Below are positions 25,601-33,456 of a stretch of DNA of 64,000 bases, in pieces. The DNA is from Bifidobacterium colobi (GTDB taxonomy: Bacteria > Actinomycetota > Actinomycetes > Actinomycetales > Bifidobacteriaceae): NCBI RefSeq assembly GCF_018555455.1, contig NZ_JAFEJU010000002.1, forward strand, positions 310,001 through 374,000, given 5' to 3'. The position numbers were made by a program, and so were the translations under genes. The notes beneath the pieces were generated by a model. It was not told the DNA's origin and did no database searches. It saw only the letters and a list, made by a program, of their open reading frames with translations. Numbering within the stretch: position 1 is the stretch's first letter; every line of letters starts with the position of its first letter.

Positions 25601-27562
25601 GCGTGGCAGGGCGGCGGCACGAACGAGGATGGCATCCGTACGCTGAACGGCACTGTGACTGGCTCCGATCTCGTCGCCAAGGCGACCGTGAGAATTATGG
25701 CCGAGCAGGAGGATGCGGCCAACGAACCCGCTTTGGTTGATCTGCGGATCGACGGCGCGACCATCGACGGCTTCGACCCGGAGCACACTGAGTACACGCT
25801 CGCCCGCAGCTTCGACGATCCCAAGCCAATCGTCACTGCCGATGCCGGTCGCAATACGGCGTATGTGCTGCCGCCGGCGAATTGGCCGGACGGTGCCTAT
25901 ACCGTGCATGTCACCAGCGAGGACGGCAAGCGCGGCCGCACGTACACGATCGCATTGGACGTCTCTCACGCCCCGGTCGATCGTGTCGAGCTTGCGGTCT
26001 CCGAGACCAAGCTGGCCGAGGACACGACTGCCGCATTGACGGTCAAGGCGTTTGATTCCAACGGCCGCGCCATCGACTCCGATTATGCCCAGATCGACGT
26101 CGCCAGCGCGGACGAATCCGTGGCCGCCGTGGAGGGTTCCACGATCAAGGCGTCCCTGTCCGGCACGACCGAGCTCACCGCTTCCGTCACCTACGCGGGC
26201 GCGACGGCGGTCTCCGCTCCGCTGACGCTCACCGTCGTTCCCGGCGCACAGCCCAAGCACCCGACCGACGTGCGGGAGGTCGCCCGCCGTGTCGTGGCGG
26301 GCGAATCGCTGGAATTGCCGCAACAGGTGGTCGTGAGCTTCGATCATGGATTCGATGCTGTGATGCCTGTGGCATGGAGTCCGTTGCCACAAGGCGCGTT
26401 GAACACCCCGGGCCACTTCGATGTGACCGGTACGGTGTCTCGCGCGGGGCTGACCGCCACCGCTCACGTCACCGTGGTGGCAGTTGCCGCGGTGGCCACG
26501 GTTTCGACGGCGACCATCACCCACACCTCTCCAAATCTGGAGGAGACCGATGAGACGGTGGCCGTGTACTGGAGCGATGGCCTGAAGGAGGAACTGCCGG
26601 TGGTCTGGGATCAGATCGATCCGGCGCAATATGCGCAGGAGGGCGAGTTCACGGTCGAAGGCACCGTGCAGGGCATTTCGCGCAAGGCGGTCGCTCACGT
26701 GCGCGTGACCGACAAATACGTGCAGAACCGCGATCTGTTCTCGTTCCGCAACGACGTGTATCCGCAGGTCTCCGCATCGTATGTCAACCCCGATCCGAAG
26801 GCGCAGGAGGATCTTGCCGATCTGATGGACGGCACGGTATCCTACACGGCCCGCAAGGGATACAACCTGAAAAACCGCTGGTCGACGGATGGTGACAAGG
26901 CCGATTCCGCCTGGCTGGAGTACCGGTTCGGATACGGCGAGGAGACGGCATTCATGCTCAACTCCTTCACCGTCTACTACTGCCTTGACGGCGAGGGAGT
27001 GACCTTGCCCGAAAACGTGGATGTGGAGTATCTAGACGACACCGGCACCTGGCATCCGGTGCGCGATCTTGCCGTGGCTCATCATCCGGTCGAGCAGCGC
27101 AATGACGCCGCTTGGGCCTATGCGACCGTAGGCGACAAACCGGGTACCGATTTGGTCTCCCATGGCGACGAGACGACCTACTCGTTCGAGATGGTTCGCA
27201 CCTCGCGCATCCGCATCACCTTCCATCCGGACGAGGGTGCTGTCGTGGCCATCACCGAGGTGCGAGGCGACGCGCGTATCGCGCAGGCCGAATCCGAGGC
27301 GACGCTTGCCGACATCACCGTAAATGGCCGCTCTGTTGGATTCGACCCTGCCACGCAGCATTACGATGTGGCTGCCGCGCCAGATGCGACGATCGAAGCC
27401 GTATCCGCAGACGACAACGCCGCAGTAACCGTTGTGCCGCCGGCATCGGGTTCCGCCGATACGCAGATCATCGTCGTCTCCGAGGATCGTGTGACCACGC
27501 GCGTCTACACGGTGGCCCTGCACGCCGCCGAGAATGGAGGTAACGACATAAACCAAGCCTGA
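22667..27562 (+). CDS. Giant multi-domain GH2 beta-galactosidase, no signal peptide
   Basis: A 1631-residue GH2 enzyme. Residues about 20-330 are the sugar-binding and immunoglobulin-like domains. The catalytic barrel follows with acid/base E421 in WGMGNEIAW and nucleophile E577 in NVGEFGWTGFDY. After it comes a DUF4982-like domain (HWNWSVGEGVSVWAY). At least four repeated Ig-like modules of the Big_4 kind follow (PETVVVRFGDGSKRSVPVAW and relatives). Two cadherin-like LRIDGATIDGFDPEHTEYTL-type segments and a discoidin-like region near 1370-1550 are also visible. The start at 22667 has AAGGAG eight bases upstream. The N-terminus is polar and Gln-rich, with no signal peptide. There is no sortase motif or transmembrane segment at the end (NGGNDINQA). 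These modules are typical of surface enzymes, so a cytoplasmic location would be odd. The operator upstream places it under the LacI-type repressor. Confidence 0.93.
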   Translation: MSIASSQLQTQPQRQESQHPGRRIIDFDADWRFFRGSPTGAEKPAFDDSDWRQVTVPHDFGVEGRFSRNARATVGYLKVGEGWYRKTFLVPEDFAGKHITLDFDGVMNRSEIWLNGEKVGEHHYGYTAFSLDLTGKLKIGKENIITVRAVNEEPSSRWYAGAGLYRDIVLTVTDPVHVARFGTQITTPTLEQDVKTNGPARVDVKTSIVNDSGERRAVTVRTTIRNADGAAVAETESEISIGPDNTGETIVEQRLDVADPHLWSTSDPYQYLAETVLLVNGAIVDTYETRFGLRWITLDPKHGLFLNGVNMRALGMCMHHDQGALGAATYRRAVTRQLEIMKEGGVNAIRTSHNPACKIQIEECSRLGLLVLEELTDMWTAPKNRNDYSNYFAHDYPEDLKSMILRDRNEPSVFMWGMGNEIAWQESELPIAEDLTRLCHLYDPTRPNSVNDASYLSKGIDGIGNEIHKRMDTRGYSYIGKGKMLEVHEKNPNDVIVNSESANICSNRGYYVYPTEVSECPAVLPPIDANKYPFEPGRQPWDDTTYELSAYNIRGKRGNYIDVAFERLIHIPFNVGEFGWTGFDYIGEPAPYISNSYWNKPEMSESDGTVLAPLRSYYGMVDTAGFPKDQWYLYKALWTDPQDAPMIHLLPHWNWSVGEGVSVWAYTNAVKAELFLNGRSLGVKEFDSFNTDFHLDPAHADKPFQYRYAKENPTRRKLSLDWEVPFEPGTLLAIAYDANGNEVARDTVSTPGSPAGIRLDADRHVIDGDGKDLAYITAAIVDDADIVVPRADNEVTFSVENGRLLGTDNGSQTNTEPLQSATHRAYSGLVLAIVASDGSGKPIRVTARSRGLEKGTCTLAVSGTVQATDVVDVEPVHVRTLCGNRPALPETVVVRFGDGSKRSVPVAWSETDDAAYRTSNRYVVSGDAEGTPVSAEVSVVRLVDLVDVKLAVKNGQQAKLPDTVTAIAEDGAMMSLPVAWQGGGTNEDGIRTLNGTVTGSDLVAKATVRIMAEQEDAANEPALVDLRIDGATIDGFDPEHTEYTLARSFDDPKPIVTADAGRNTAYVLPPANWPDGAYTVHVTSEDGKRGRTYTIALDVSHAPVDRVELAVSETKLAEDTTAALTVKAFDSNGRAIDSDYAQIDVASADESVAAVEGSTIKASLSGTTELTASVTYAGATAVSAPLTLTVVPGAQPKHPTDVREVARRVVAGESLELPQQVVVSFDHGFDAVMPVAWSPLPQGALNTPGHFDVTGTVSRAGLTATAHVTVVAVAAVATVSTATITHTSPNLEETDETVAVYWSDGLKEELPVVWDQIDPAQYAQEGEFTVEGTVQGISRKAVAHVRVTDKYVQNRDLFSFRNDVYPQVSASYVNPDPKAQEDLADLMDGTVSYTARKGYNLKNRWSTDGDKADSAWLEYRFGYGEETAFMLNSFTVYYCLDGEGVTLPENVDVEYLDDTGTWHPVRDLAVAHHPVEQRNDAAWAYATVGDKPGTDLVSHGDETTYSFEMVRTSRIRITFHPDEGAVVAITEVRGDARIAQAESEATLADITVNGRSVGFDPATQHYDVAAAPDATIEAVSADDNAAVTVVPPASGSADTQIIVVSEDRVTTRVYTVALHAAENGGNDINQA

Positions 27563-27585
27563 TTCTCCCCACTCTCTCTGTTTGC

Positions 27586-27621
27586 CGGGGCCCGCATATG
27601 AACCATGCGGGCCCCGTTTTT
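27586..27621 (+). terminator. Rho-independent terminator after GH2
   Basis: CGGGGCCCGCAT and ATGCGGGCCCCG form a perfect 12-bp stem with a 7-nt loop followed by TTTTT. It starts 24 bp after the GH2 stop. It separates GH2 from the following symporter, which has its own operators. Confidence 0.93.
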
Positions 27622-27678
27622 GCGTTCACCACAAATATCTGTTCTAACCTCCAATTTCAACACGCCGAACAGTTAGAA

Positions 27679-27692
27679 TTGCATCGTTGCAA
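27679..27692. promoter_or_regulatory. LacI-type operator, site 4a (second symporter)
   Basis: TTGCATCGTTGCAA, identical to site 3b, lies 187 bp before the symporter gene. TTGCAT followed after 16 bp by TATATT looks like a promoter overlapped by the operator. Confidence 0.8.
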
Positions 27693-27747
27693 AAACTTGG
27701 TATATTTGTAATCGCACCAATTCAAACAACGTTCGAATTTCTATTTG

Positions 27748-27761
27748 TTGCACCGTTACAA
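27748..27761. promoter_or_regulatory. LacI-type operator, site 4b (second symporter)
   Basis: TTGCACCGTTACAA matches the consensus at 12 of 14 positions. It is centred 69 bp downstream of site 4a, a distance near six to seven helical turns, so looping between two bound dimers is possible (inference). Confidence 0.6.
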
Positions 27762-27878
27762 CATTGAAAGCGAACAACGCAGTTACGGTTTGCGACATGG
27801 TCGTATCCAGTCACCGAAGACGGAGGCCCGACTCGACCGTTCGGACGATCACAGGAAAGAAAGAAAAGAGCAAGCATC

Positions 27879-29444
27879 ATGTCAAACCATGCTCCAGCGC
27901 CCGCATCTTCCGGCGCGACAGCCGGTAAGCTGCCGCTGTACACCAAAGTGGGATATGGCCTCATCGGCTTCTCGTACATGATCGCCACCATGATCAACAC
28001 GTGGCAGATGTTCTACTACACCACGTTCCTTGGCATCGGCATCGCGATCACCACCGTCATCCTGGCTGTCAGCAAGTACGCCAGCGCCTTCGTCTCGCCG
28101 GTGTGGGGCTACGTCTCCGACCGTCTGTACAGCACAAAGATCGGCCGCCGCTTCGGCCGCCGTCGCACCATGCTGCTGTTCCTCACCCCGCTGGTCGTCA
28201 TCACGTACATCCTGCTGTGGATCCCGAACATGCCGGCCTGGGTCTACCTCGTAACCAACTTCCTGTTCCTCGCCGTATGGCCCGGCGTCTCCACCATCAA
28301 CAGCGCCCTGCCGGCCGAAATGACCGACAACACCAAGGAGCGCGGCCAGCTGGTGGCCATCACGCAGATCGCCGGCGGCATCGGTGGCTTCCTCCTGTCC
28401 ATGCTCAACGCCTACCTGTTCAAGGTGTGGGGCAGCAAGTCTTGGGAGCCCTACTTCAAGATCGCAATGATCTACGCCGTCGCGGCACTCGTCTTCCTGA
28501 TTATCGCAGCGCTGACCATCAAGGAACGCCCGTACGACGAGACCACCGATCTCAAGTCCTCCGATAACGCCTCCGGCTCCGTCTCCCCGCTCAAGCGTCT
28601 GGTCTCCGTGTTCTGGAACCTCATCTCCGTGATGAAGATCCGTACCTTCCGCAGTTACCTGTGGATCTTCATCACCCAGGGTGTCATTCGTGGTCTTCGC
28701 GGCACAATCAACTCCTACTTCATCATTTTCGTGCTGCTGCTCGATCCAACCGCCGTCTCGCTGTCGCAGGGCATCGCCACCCCGATCGCCATCGTATGCG
28801 TCGTCGTGTGGACCTGGCTGACCATCCATAAGGGCGGCCTGACCACCTTCCGCTTCAGCTCCGGTGCGAACATCCTCGTGTTCATCGGCATGTTCGCCTT
28901 GACCCTGCTGACCGGCAAGCTGTCCGCCGTGCAGATGGCCGCCGCCTTCACCGTGATGACCATCGCCCTGAACTTCGCCAACTCCGGCTTCGCTACCGCT
29001 GAGCAATACCTCATCACCGTGCTGCCCGATGTCGACGAGATGGTCACCGGCAAGCGCCGCGAGGGCCAGTACGCCGGCATCCGTACAACCGTCAACTCCA
29101 TCGTCGCGGCCATCCTGACCATGCTGGTCGGCGTGGTGCTGCAGGCCGTCGGCTTCCAGTCCGGCACCGATACCCAGTCCGCCGGCACCATCAACGCACT
29201 GATCTTCATGTACTGCGCCGTCCCGATCATCCTGTCCCTGCTGCTCGTCGTGCTGACCAAGATGATGCCGGTTACCCCCGCCATTCAGAAGCAGATTCAG
29301 GAAGAGGTCGCCCGCCTCAAGAACGGCGGCTCGATGGAGGATGTCTCCGACGAATCCCGCAAGGTTGTTGAAAAGGCCACCGGCTTGAAATACGAGCAAT
29401 GCTGGGGCCACAACAACATCATCGATGCCACGAACAAGGCCTGA
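27879..29444 (+). CDS. GPH-family sugar:cation symporter (second copy)
   Basis: A 521-residue GPH symporter, closely related to the one at 20785. Shared features are GYVSDRLYSTKIGRRFGRRR, ALPAEMTDNTKERGQLVAITQIAG, DVDEMVTGKRREGQYAG and a C-terminal YEQCWGHNNIIDA. Twelve hydrophobic segments are visible. The ribosome-binding site is weak (AAGAGC). Two LacI-type operators precede it and a terminator stands between it and GH2, so it is its own transcription unit under the same regulator. Two similar carriers in one regulon suggest different chain lengths or linkages of galactoside; the sequence cannot tell which. Confidence 0.93.
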   Translation: MSNHAPAPASSGATAGKLPLYTKVGYGLIGFSYMIATMINTWQMFYYTTFLGIGIAITTVILAVSKYASAFVSPVWGYVSDRLYSTKIGRRFGRRRTMLLFLTPLVVITYILLWIPNMPAWVYLVTNFLFLAVWPGVSTINSALPAEMTDNTKERGQLVAITQIAGGIGGFLLSMLNAYLFKVWGSKSWEPYFKIAMIYAVAALVFLIIAALTIKERPYDETTDLKSSDNASGSVSPLKRLVSVFWNLISVMKIRTFRSYLWIFITQGVIRGLRGTINSYFIIFVLLLDPTAVSLSQGIATPIAIVCVVVWTWLTIHKGGLTTFRFSSGANILVFIGMFALTLLTGKLSAVQMAAAFTVMTIALNFANSGFATAEQYLITVLPDVDEMVTGKRREGQYAGIRTTVNSIVAAILTMLVGVVLQAVGFQSGTDTQSAGTINALIFMYCAVPIILSLLLVVLTKMMPVTPAIQKQIQEEVARLKNGGSMEDVSDESRKVVEKATGLKYEQCWGHNNIIDATNKA

Positions 29445-29582
29445 TTCCTCTTCTTCGGGTTATGGTTCTTCGGGTTATGGGTGGCAAAGAGCAACCATTC
29501 CATTCATAACCCTGAAGGACACCGTGATATTCCACTGAAAGGAACTGCTTATCGATTCCGCAATGTGATATTCCTGCTTTGT

Positions 29583-29616
29583 AACGCGGACCCACCAACC
29601 TCGGGTCCGCGTTTTT
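29583..29616 (+). terminator. Rho-independent terminator after second symporter
   Basis: AACGCGGACCC pairs perfectly with GGGTCCGCGTT across a 9-nt loop and runs into TTTTT. It lies about 140 bp after the stop codon. A 14-bp tandem TTCTTCGGGTTATG occurs between stop and hairpin at about 29450-29480. Confidence 0.88.
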
Positions 29617-29792
29617 CGTATCCGCGTACCTCACGCTATGCACCACATGCTGCACGCTGCGTACGCTGCGCCGCACATGCAAAACGGTCATGCCCTCTCG
29701 GACATGGCCGCATATCGTTTGATTGTGAAGCTTATCGTCTATTATTCGGTACCAGTGGAACCATCGGCACCCAGTCGATGATGTAGGGCCGC
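29617..29792. other. Intergenic region before the transposase remnant
   Basis: No gene is seen. The right end contains in-frame stops just upstream of the transposase fragment, consistent with decay of its 5' part. Confidence 0.4.
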
Positions 29793-30182
29793 ATGATCCG
29801 CCGTCGTATCCGCGAGGGCCAGCTGTTCACGTTCCTCGACAAGGGGTTCGAGACCGGCGGCCCGGTGCCATCGACGAACAACCTCATCGAGTCATGGAAC
29901 GCGCGCCTGCGCGACATGCTGCGCCGCCACCGCGGGCTGCGCCTGATCAGGCAGCTGAAGGCGATCTGCTGGTGGTGCCACCAGCACACCGAACGCCCCG
30001 AAACGAACGCGTGGCTGGCCGCGAACGCGATCATGGACGAACGGCTCGAGGAACTTTACAAGCAGGCATGGGAGCAAAGCCCGCAAGGCCAATACGAGAC
30101 GTTCGGCATCCCCATGAGATACGGCACCGGCATCGACTGGAACGACTTCCACACACGAGTCCAATGGCAGTCAAACGACTAG
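29793..30182 (+). pseudogene. Truncated IS256/IS1249-type transposase (C-terminal fragment)
   Basis: The 129-residue frame matches the C-terminal third of mutator-type transposases of the IS1249/IS256 group. It keeps PSTNNLIESWNARLRDMLRRHRG (the region of the last catalytic Glu) and the end CWWCHQHTERPETNAW. The N-terminal DNA-binding part and both catalytic Asp regions are missing, and stops occur just upstream. It is therefore a dead remnant. The long palindromic element starts 40 bp downstream, so past transposition may have shaped this spot. Confidence 0.8.
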
Positions 30183-30221
30183 ACCACCAGACACACAATT
30201 TGGCCTATAGCCCAGTTTAGT

Positions 30222-30512
30222 GGGAGGGTGTATCTCGCTTACAAGGGGTTGATTGTTGGCTCGCGGGAGGGTCTATCTGCGTTACAAGGGGTTGCCTGCC
30301 GAGTAGCTCATGCTCCAAAACGGCGGAATGACGGTATCGTGATGGCTGTTATACCCGTGATTTGCGGGTTGAGGAACCCCTTGTAGAGCAGATAGATGTT
30401 CCTGAAAGCTCGAATCAACCCCTTGTAAGCGAGAAAGCCATGTTTTTGGAAGCAGGTGTCGGCGAATCCGGTGCCGGTGGCGATGACGGTCGTGTTGCCC
30501 ATGGCGTCGGCG
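30222..30512. repeat. Long palindromic element, copy 2
   Basis: This 291-bp copy matches 16284-16573 over its whole length. It has the same four ACAAGGGGTT motifs in nested inverted arrangement and the same right-hand 70 bp. It lies 40 bp after the transposase remnant. Confidence 0.88.
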
Positions 30513-30933
30513 CTCGTATGCTTCTCGATCGTCTTCGTCGGCGGCTCCGGGATTGGAGGCTTCGGCTGATAACGGTCCAATGCGATGACCACGAGTGTGG
30601 GATAGGTATTCGTGGCCGCGTTCTCGGCGGATGTGACCGCGTCCGTCATCAGGCTGTTTACGCTCTTGCCCGGATTATCCGAAAATACTTAAGCTATATA
30701 CGTCTCGGGGGGGCTAGCGGCTTTTCATTATTTGGAATATTGGTCATGGTTGAGTGAACGTGTCCAGTAATGACACCATGACCATGGTCTCGTACAAGCC
30801 CTCGTACAAGCTATAGAACGCAATACGGTGAATTGCGGGATAGTGCAGAATCAACGGAGCTTAATAGATGAGTTGCCGTTCGGAGGTTACTTGCACACAG
30901 CGTCTCGACTGGATAGTATGTTTGACCGCTGAT
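30513..30933. other. Intergenic region with possible minus-strand gene remnant
   Basis: A minus-strand frame starts MTDAVTSAENAATNTYPTLV at 30649 and runs into palindromic copy 2. It has no ribosome-binding site, and a Pro-rich stretch (YQPKPPIPEPPTKTIEKH) resembles no family I can name. It may be debris of a surface protein. The rest, up to the tRNA, is AT-richer than its surroundings and presumably holds the tRNA promoter. Confidence 0.4.
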
Positions 30934-31006
30934 GCCCCTGTAGCTCAATGGATAGAGCCACGGCCTTCTAATCCGTCGGTTGCCCGTTCGAGTCGGGTCG
31001 GGGGCA
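30934..31006 (+). tRNA. tRNA-Arg (anticodon TCT)
   Basis: A 73-nt cloverleaf can be drawn. The acceptor is GCCCCTG/CGGGGGC with one G-T pair and discriminator A. The D-stem is GCTC/GAGC and the T-arm GCCCG-TTCGAGT-CGGGT. The anticodon loop CTTCTAA gives TCT, reading AGA. The anticodon stem has a C-T mismatch at position 31-39. CCA is not encoded. A terminator follows. Confidence 0.95.
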
Positions 31007-31012
31007 CGCCTG

Positions 31013-31057
31013 AAGACTGTTTTCCCTCACAACGCGTTGGCGGAAAACAGTCTTTTT
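31013..31057 (+). terminator. Terminator of tRNA-Arg
   Basis: AAGACTGTTTTCC pairs with GGAAAACAGTCTT (13 bp, 16-nt loop) and ends in TTTTT. It starts six bases after the tRNA. Confidence 0.93.
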
Positions 31058-31205
31058 CGTAAGGCCTCCATCCGGGAACACCCTTAAGGGATGCGCGGCC
31101 GGTTGCCACGCTATAGACTTGCCTCATCACAGCCGAAAGAGAAACACTCGAAGTACTGAATGAACCCCGCTCGCCAAAGGCGACGAACGAGAGAAGAAGG
31201 TGCCT

Positions 31206-32015
31206 ATGGCACACGATGTGCACGCTATGGCACAGCCCAAGACGCGCCCCATCATCGAAGTGCGCAACCTGCGCAAGGAATACCCGGTGGAAGACGAAAC
31301 CGTGGTAGCACTGGAACGCGTGAACCTCGCCATTCCGCAGGGCCAGATCTGCTGTATCTTTGGCGAATCAGGCTCAGGCAAATCCACCTTGCTCAACCAG
31401 CTCGCCGGCATGGAAAAACCCACCAAAGGCGGCGTCGCAATCGGGGGAGTCCGAGTCAGCACACTCAGCGAGCGCGAACTCGCGGCCTTCCGCCAGAAAC
31501 ATATCGGCTTCGTCTTCCAGTCATACAACCTACTGCCGAATCTCACCGCCCTCGAAAACGTGGCCATGCCGTTGATGTTCCGCGGCATTCCCAAAGAACA
31601 ACGCGAACGCACCGCGCGAGCAGTGTTGAAGCGCGTCGGCCTTGGCCATCGCCTCAGCCATTACCCGCGGCAGATGTCCGGCGGCCAACAGCAGCGCGTC
31701 GGCATCGCCCGCGCGTTCGTCACCAAACCCGAAGTCGTGTTCGCCGACGAACCCACCGGCAATCTCGACTCCAAAACCAAGTCGGAAGTCATGACGATGA
31801 TCTGCACATTCGCACGCGACTTCAACCAAACCATCGTGCTCGTCACCCACGATCCGCAGATGGCCGCCTATGCCGACCGCATCGTCACCCTATTGGACGG
31901 TCGCATCGTCAGCGACCGCACGAACCAGCCAGCATTATCTCTCTCAGCTCCATCGCAACCATCCGTAACTCGTCCGCAGCCAGATCTCTCAACCAACCAA
32001 GGAGCTTCGCGATGA
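31206..32015 (+). CDS. MacB/LolD-type ABC transporter ATP-binding protein
   Basis: A 269-residue ATPase of the MacB/LolD/FtsE class. It has Walker A GESGSGKST, Q-loop GFVFQSYNLLPNLTALENV (typical of this class), signature MSGGQQQRVGIARAF, Walker B VVFADEPTGNLD and switch His VLVTHD. It pairs with the FtsX-type permease at 33457. Such systems do mechanotransmission or export rather than import. The ATG at 31206 has AGAAGG about five bases upstream; a GTG two codons earlier overlaps that site. The C-terminal 40 residues are Ser/Gln/Pro-rich and disordered. Its stop overlaps the next start in ATGA, so the genes are coupled. Confidence 0.93.
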   Translation: MAHDVHAMAQPKTRPIIEVRNLRKEYPVEDETVVALERVNLAIPQGQICCIFGESGSGKSTLLNQLAGMEKPTKGGVAIGGVRVSTLSERELAAFRQKHIGFVFQSYNLLPNLTALENVAMPLMFRGIPKEQRERTARAVLKRVGLGHRLSHYPRQMSGGQQQRVGIARAFVTKPEVVFADEPTGNLDSKTKSEVMTMICTFARDFNQTIVLVTHDPQMAAYADRIVTLLDGRIVSDRTNQPALSLSAPSQPSVTRPQPDLSTNQGASR

Positions 32016-33445
32016 ACATGCACACCAACAAATCCGGCATCTACGCAGGCTCTTCTGCAGGCTCTTCCGCAGTCCAAGCTGTTGCGGCATCCTCGACGAC
32101 TTCCGCGACCCGTCGCATGAGCGCCGCAGTAGTCGCCATACTGACCACGCTCGCTTTCCTCGCCGCTACGGTGTTCGCAGTACTCGCGCTGGCATTCACT
32201 CCGGCATCCGCGCTCGCCGTCGAGGGCGACGACCCATCCGGCACAGGCGGCAGCGCAGCGGCACCCATCGCCGGACCGGTGCCGAACATCATCGTGACCA
32301 ACTTCACCTACGGCGGTGACTCCGTGGCCGCCGGCTCCAAGTTCGATTTGGCGTTCACCTTCCAAAACAAAGGCCAGGTGGCGGTGACGAACATGGTGGT
32401 CACCGTGGATAGCGGCGAAAGCTTCGCCATCGCGGGCGGTACGAACACGTTCTACGTGGACGCGCTGTGGGCGGGGTACTCGCTCACGCAAACCGTGCCG
32501 ATGCAGGCGCTCTCCTCCGCGAAAAGCGGAGCGCAACCCATCGGCTTGAGTTTCAAATACGAGTATCTCGACTCCGGCGCACGCTCCTCCACGCAATCCG
32601 ACGTGAAGATTTCCGTGCCGATCAGCCAGCCCGACCGCTTCGAAGTGAGCAATCCAGTGCTGCCCGATCAGGCGGTCAGCGGGCAGGAAACCACCATCAC
32701 CATGGAATACGTGAACAAAGGCAAAGGCGACATCGCCAACGTGGAAGCCACCATGGAGGGTGACGGTTTCGACGCCACGATGAAAAACCAATACGTGGGC
32801 AATGTAGCCTCCGGGGCCACCGGCTCGATTGGCTACGCGTTCACGCCCGCGGCCGCCGGTGAGCTCAACGCCACCATGAAAGTGACCTATGAGGATTCCG
32901 ACGGGCAAAGCAAAACCAAGGAATTCCCCGTCAAACTTACGGTGGAGGACGCGCCGGTGATGGATGACACGGCTGTGGATGGTATGGCTGTGGAGCCGGC
33001 CGGTCCGGCGGTGCCTGTGTGGGCGTGGATAGTCGGTGCCGTGGTCTTGATGGTGCTGATTGTGGTGATCGTTGTGCTGGTGCGCCGCCGTCGCAAGAAG
33101 AAGATGAAGAGCGCAATCGACGACGAGTGGGATGACTGGGCAGAAGGATCCGCTAAAGGCGACGCTGCTGCTGCGGATGGTGCCGGTACGCAGTCAGCTG
33201 CCGATGCTGCTGCACAGTCGCCGGCAACTACTGCTGCAGCTGTGCCGGCATCCGCTGCACTGACTTCTTCTTCCCGTGACACAGCTGACACAGCTCCGAC
33301 TGCGGTGCTGCAGCCATTCGTCTCGGATGGAACTTCGGCTTCCGCGGCGCAGCTTGGCACTGCACAGTCTGGTACTGCACAGTCTGGTACAGCACAGCTT
33401 GGCAACGCACAGCCTGGCACAGCACCGTCCAAGGCTGACCAGTAG
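32012..33445 (+). CDS. Secreted, membrane-anchored CARDB-like protein of the ABC locus
   Basis: A 477-residue envelope protein. An Ala/Ser-rich N-terminus is followed by a hydrophobic signal segment (AAVVAILTTLAFLAATVFAV) and an ASALA cleavage-like site. Two Ig-like segments follow (VTNFTYGGDSVAAGSKFDLAFTF and FEVSNPVLPDQAVSGQETTITM), which look like CARDB/NEW3 domains of S-layer-type proteins. A second membrane helix near residues 335-355 (VWAWIVGAVVLMVLIVVIVV) is followed by an RRRRKKK stop-transfer and an acidic, Ala/Thr-rich cytoplasmic tail. The tail ends in repeats of SGTAQ/LGTAQ. AAGGAG lies seven bases before the ATG, which overlaps the ATPase stop. The place between ATPase and permease suggests a partner subunit, perhaps taking the role that MacA has in Gram-negatives; this is an inference. 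Confidence 0.85.
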   Translation: MNMHTNKSGIYAGSSAGSSAVQAVAASSTTSATRRMSAAVVAILTTLAFLAATVFAVLALAFTPASALAVEGDDPSGTGGSAAAPIAGPVPNIIVTNFTYGGDSVAAGSKFDLAFTFQNKGQVAVTNMVVTVDSGESFAIAGGTNTFYVDALWAGYSLTQTVPMQALSSAKSGAQPIGLSFKYEYLDSGARSSTQSDVKISVPISQPDRFEVSNPVLPDQAVSGQETTITMEYVNKGKGDIANVEATMEGDGFDATMKNQYVGNVASGATGSIGYAFTPAAAGELNATMKVTYEDSDGQSKTKEFPVKLTVEDAPVMDDTAVDGMAVEPAGPAVPVWAWIVGAVVLMVLIVVIVVLVRRRRKKKMKSAIDDEWDDWAEGSAKGDAAAADGAGTQSAADAAAQSPATTAAAVPASAALTSSSRDTADTAPTAVLQPFVSDGTSASAAQLGTAQSGTAQSGTAQLGNAQPGTAPSKADQ

Positions 33446-33456
33446 AGGAGCCGACC

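Noticed and set aside
27882-29411. A 509-codon minus-strand frame opposite the second symporter
   Set aside because: The product is a His/Asp/Gly-rich string typical of the reverse of hydrophobic helices. No start signal is seen.
30308-30649. A 113-residue minus-strand gene starting MTDAVTSAENAATN
   Set aside because: No ribosome-binding site. Its last two thirds lie inside a repeat element also found elsewhere, and no family is recognised. Kept only as a possible remnant.
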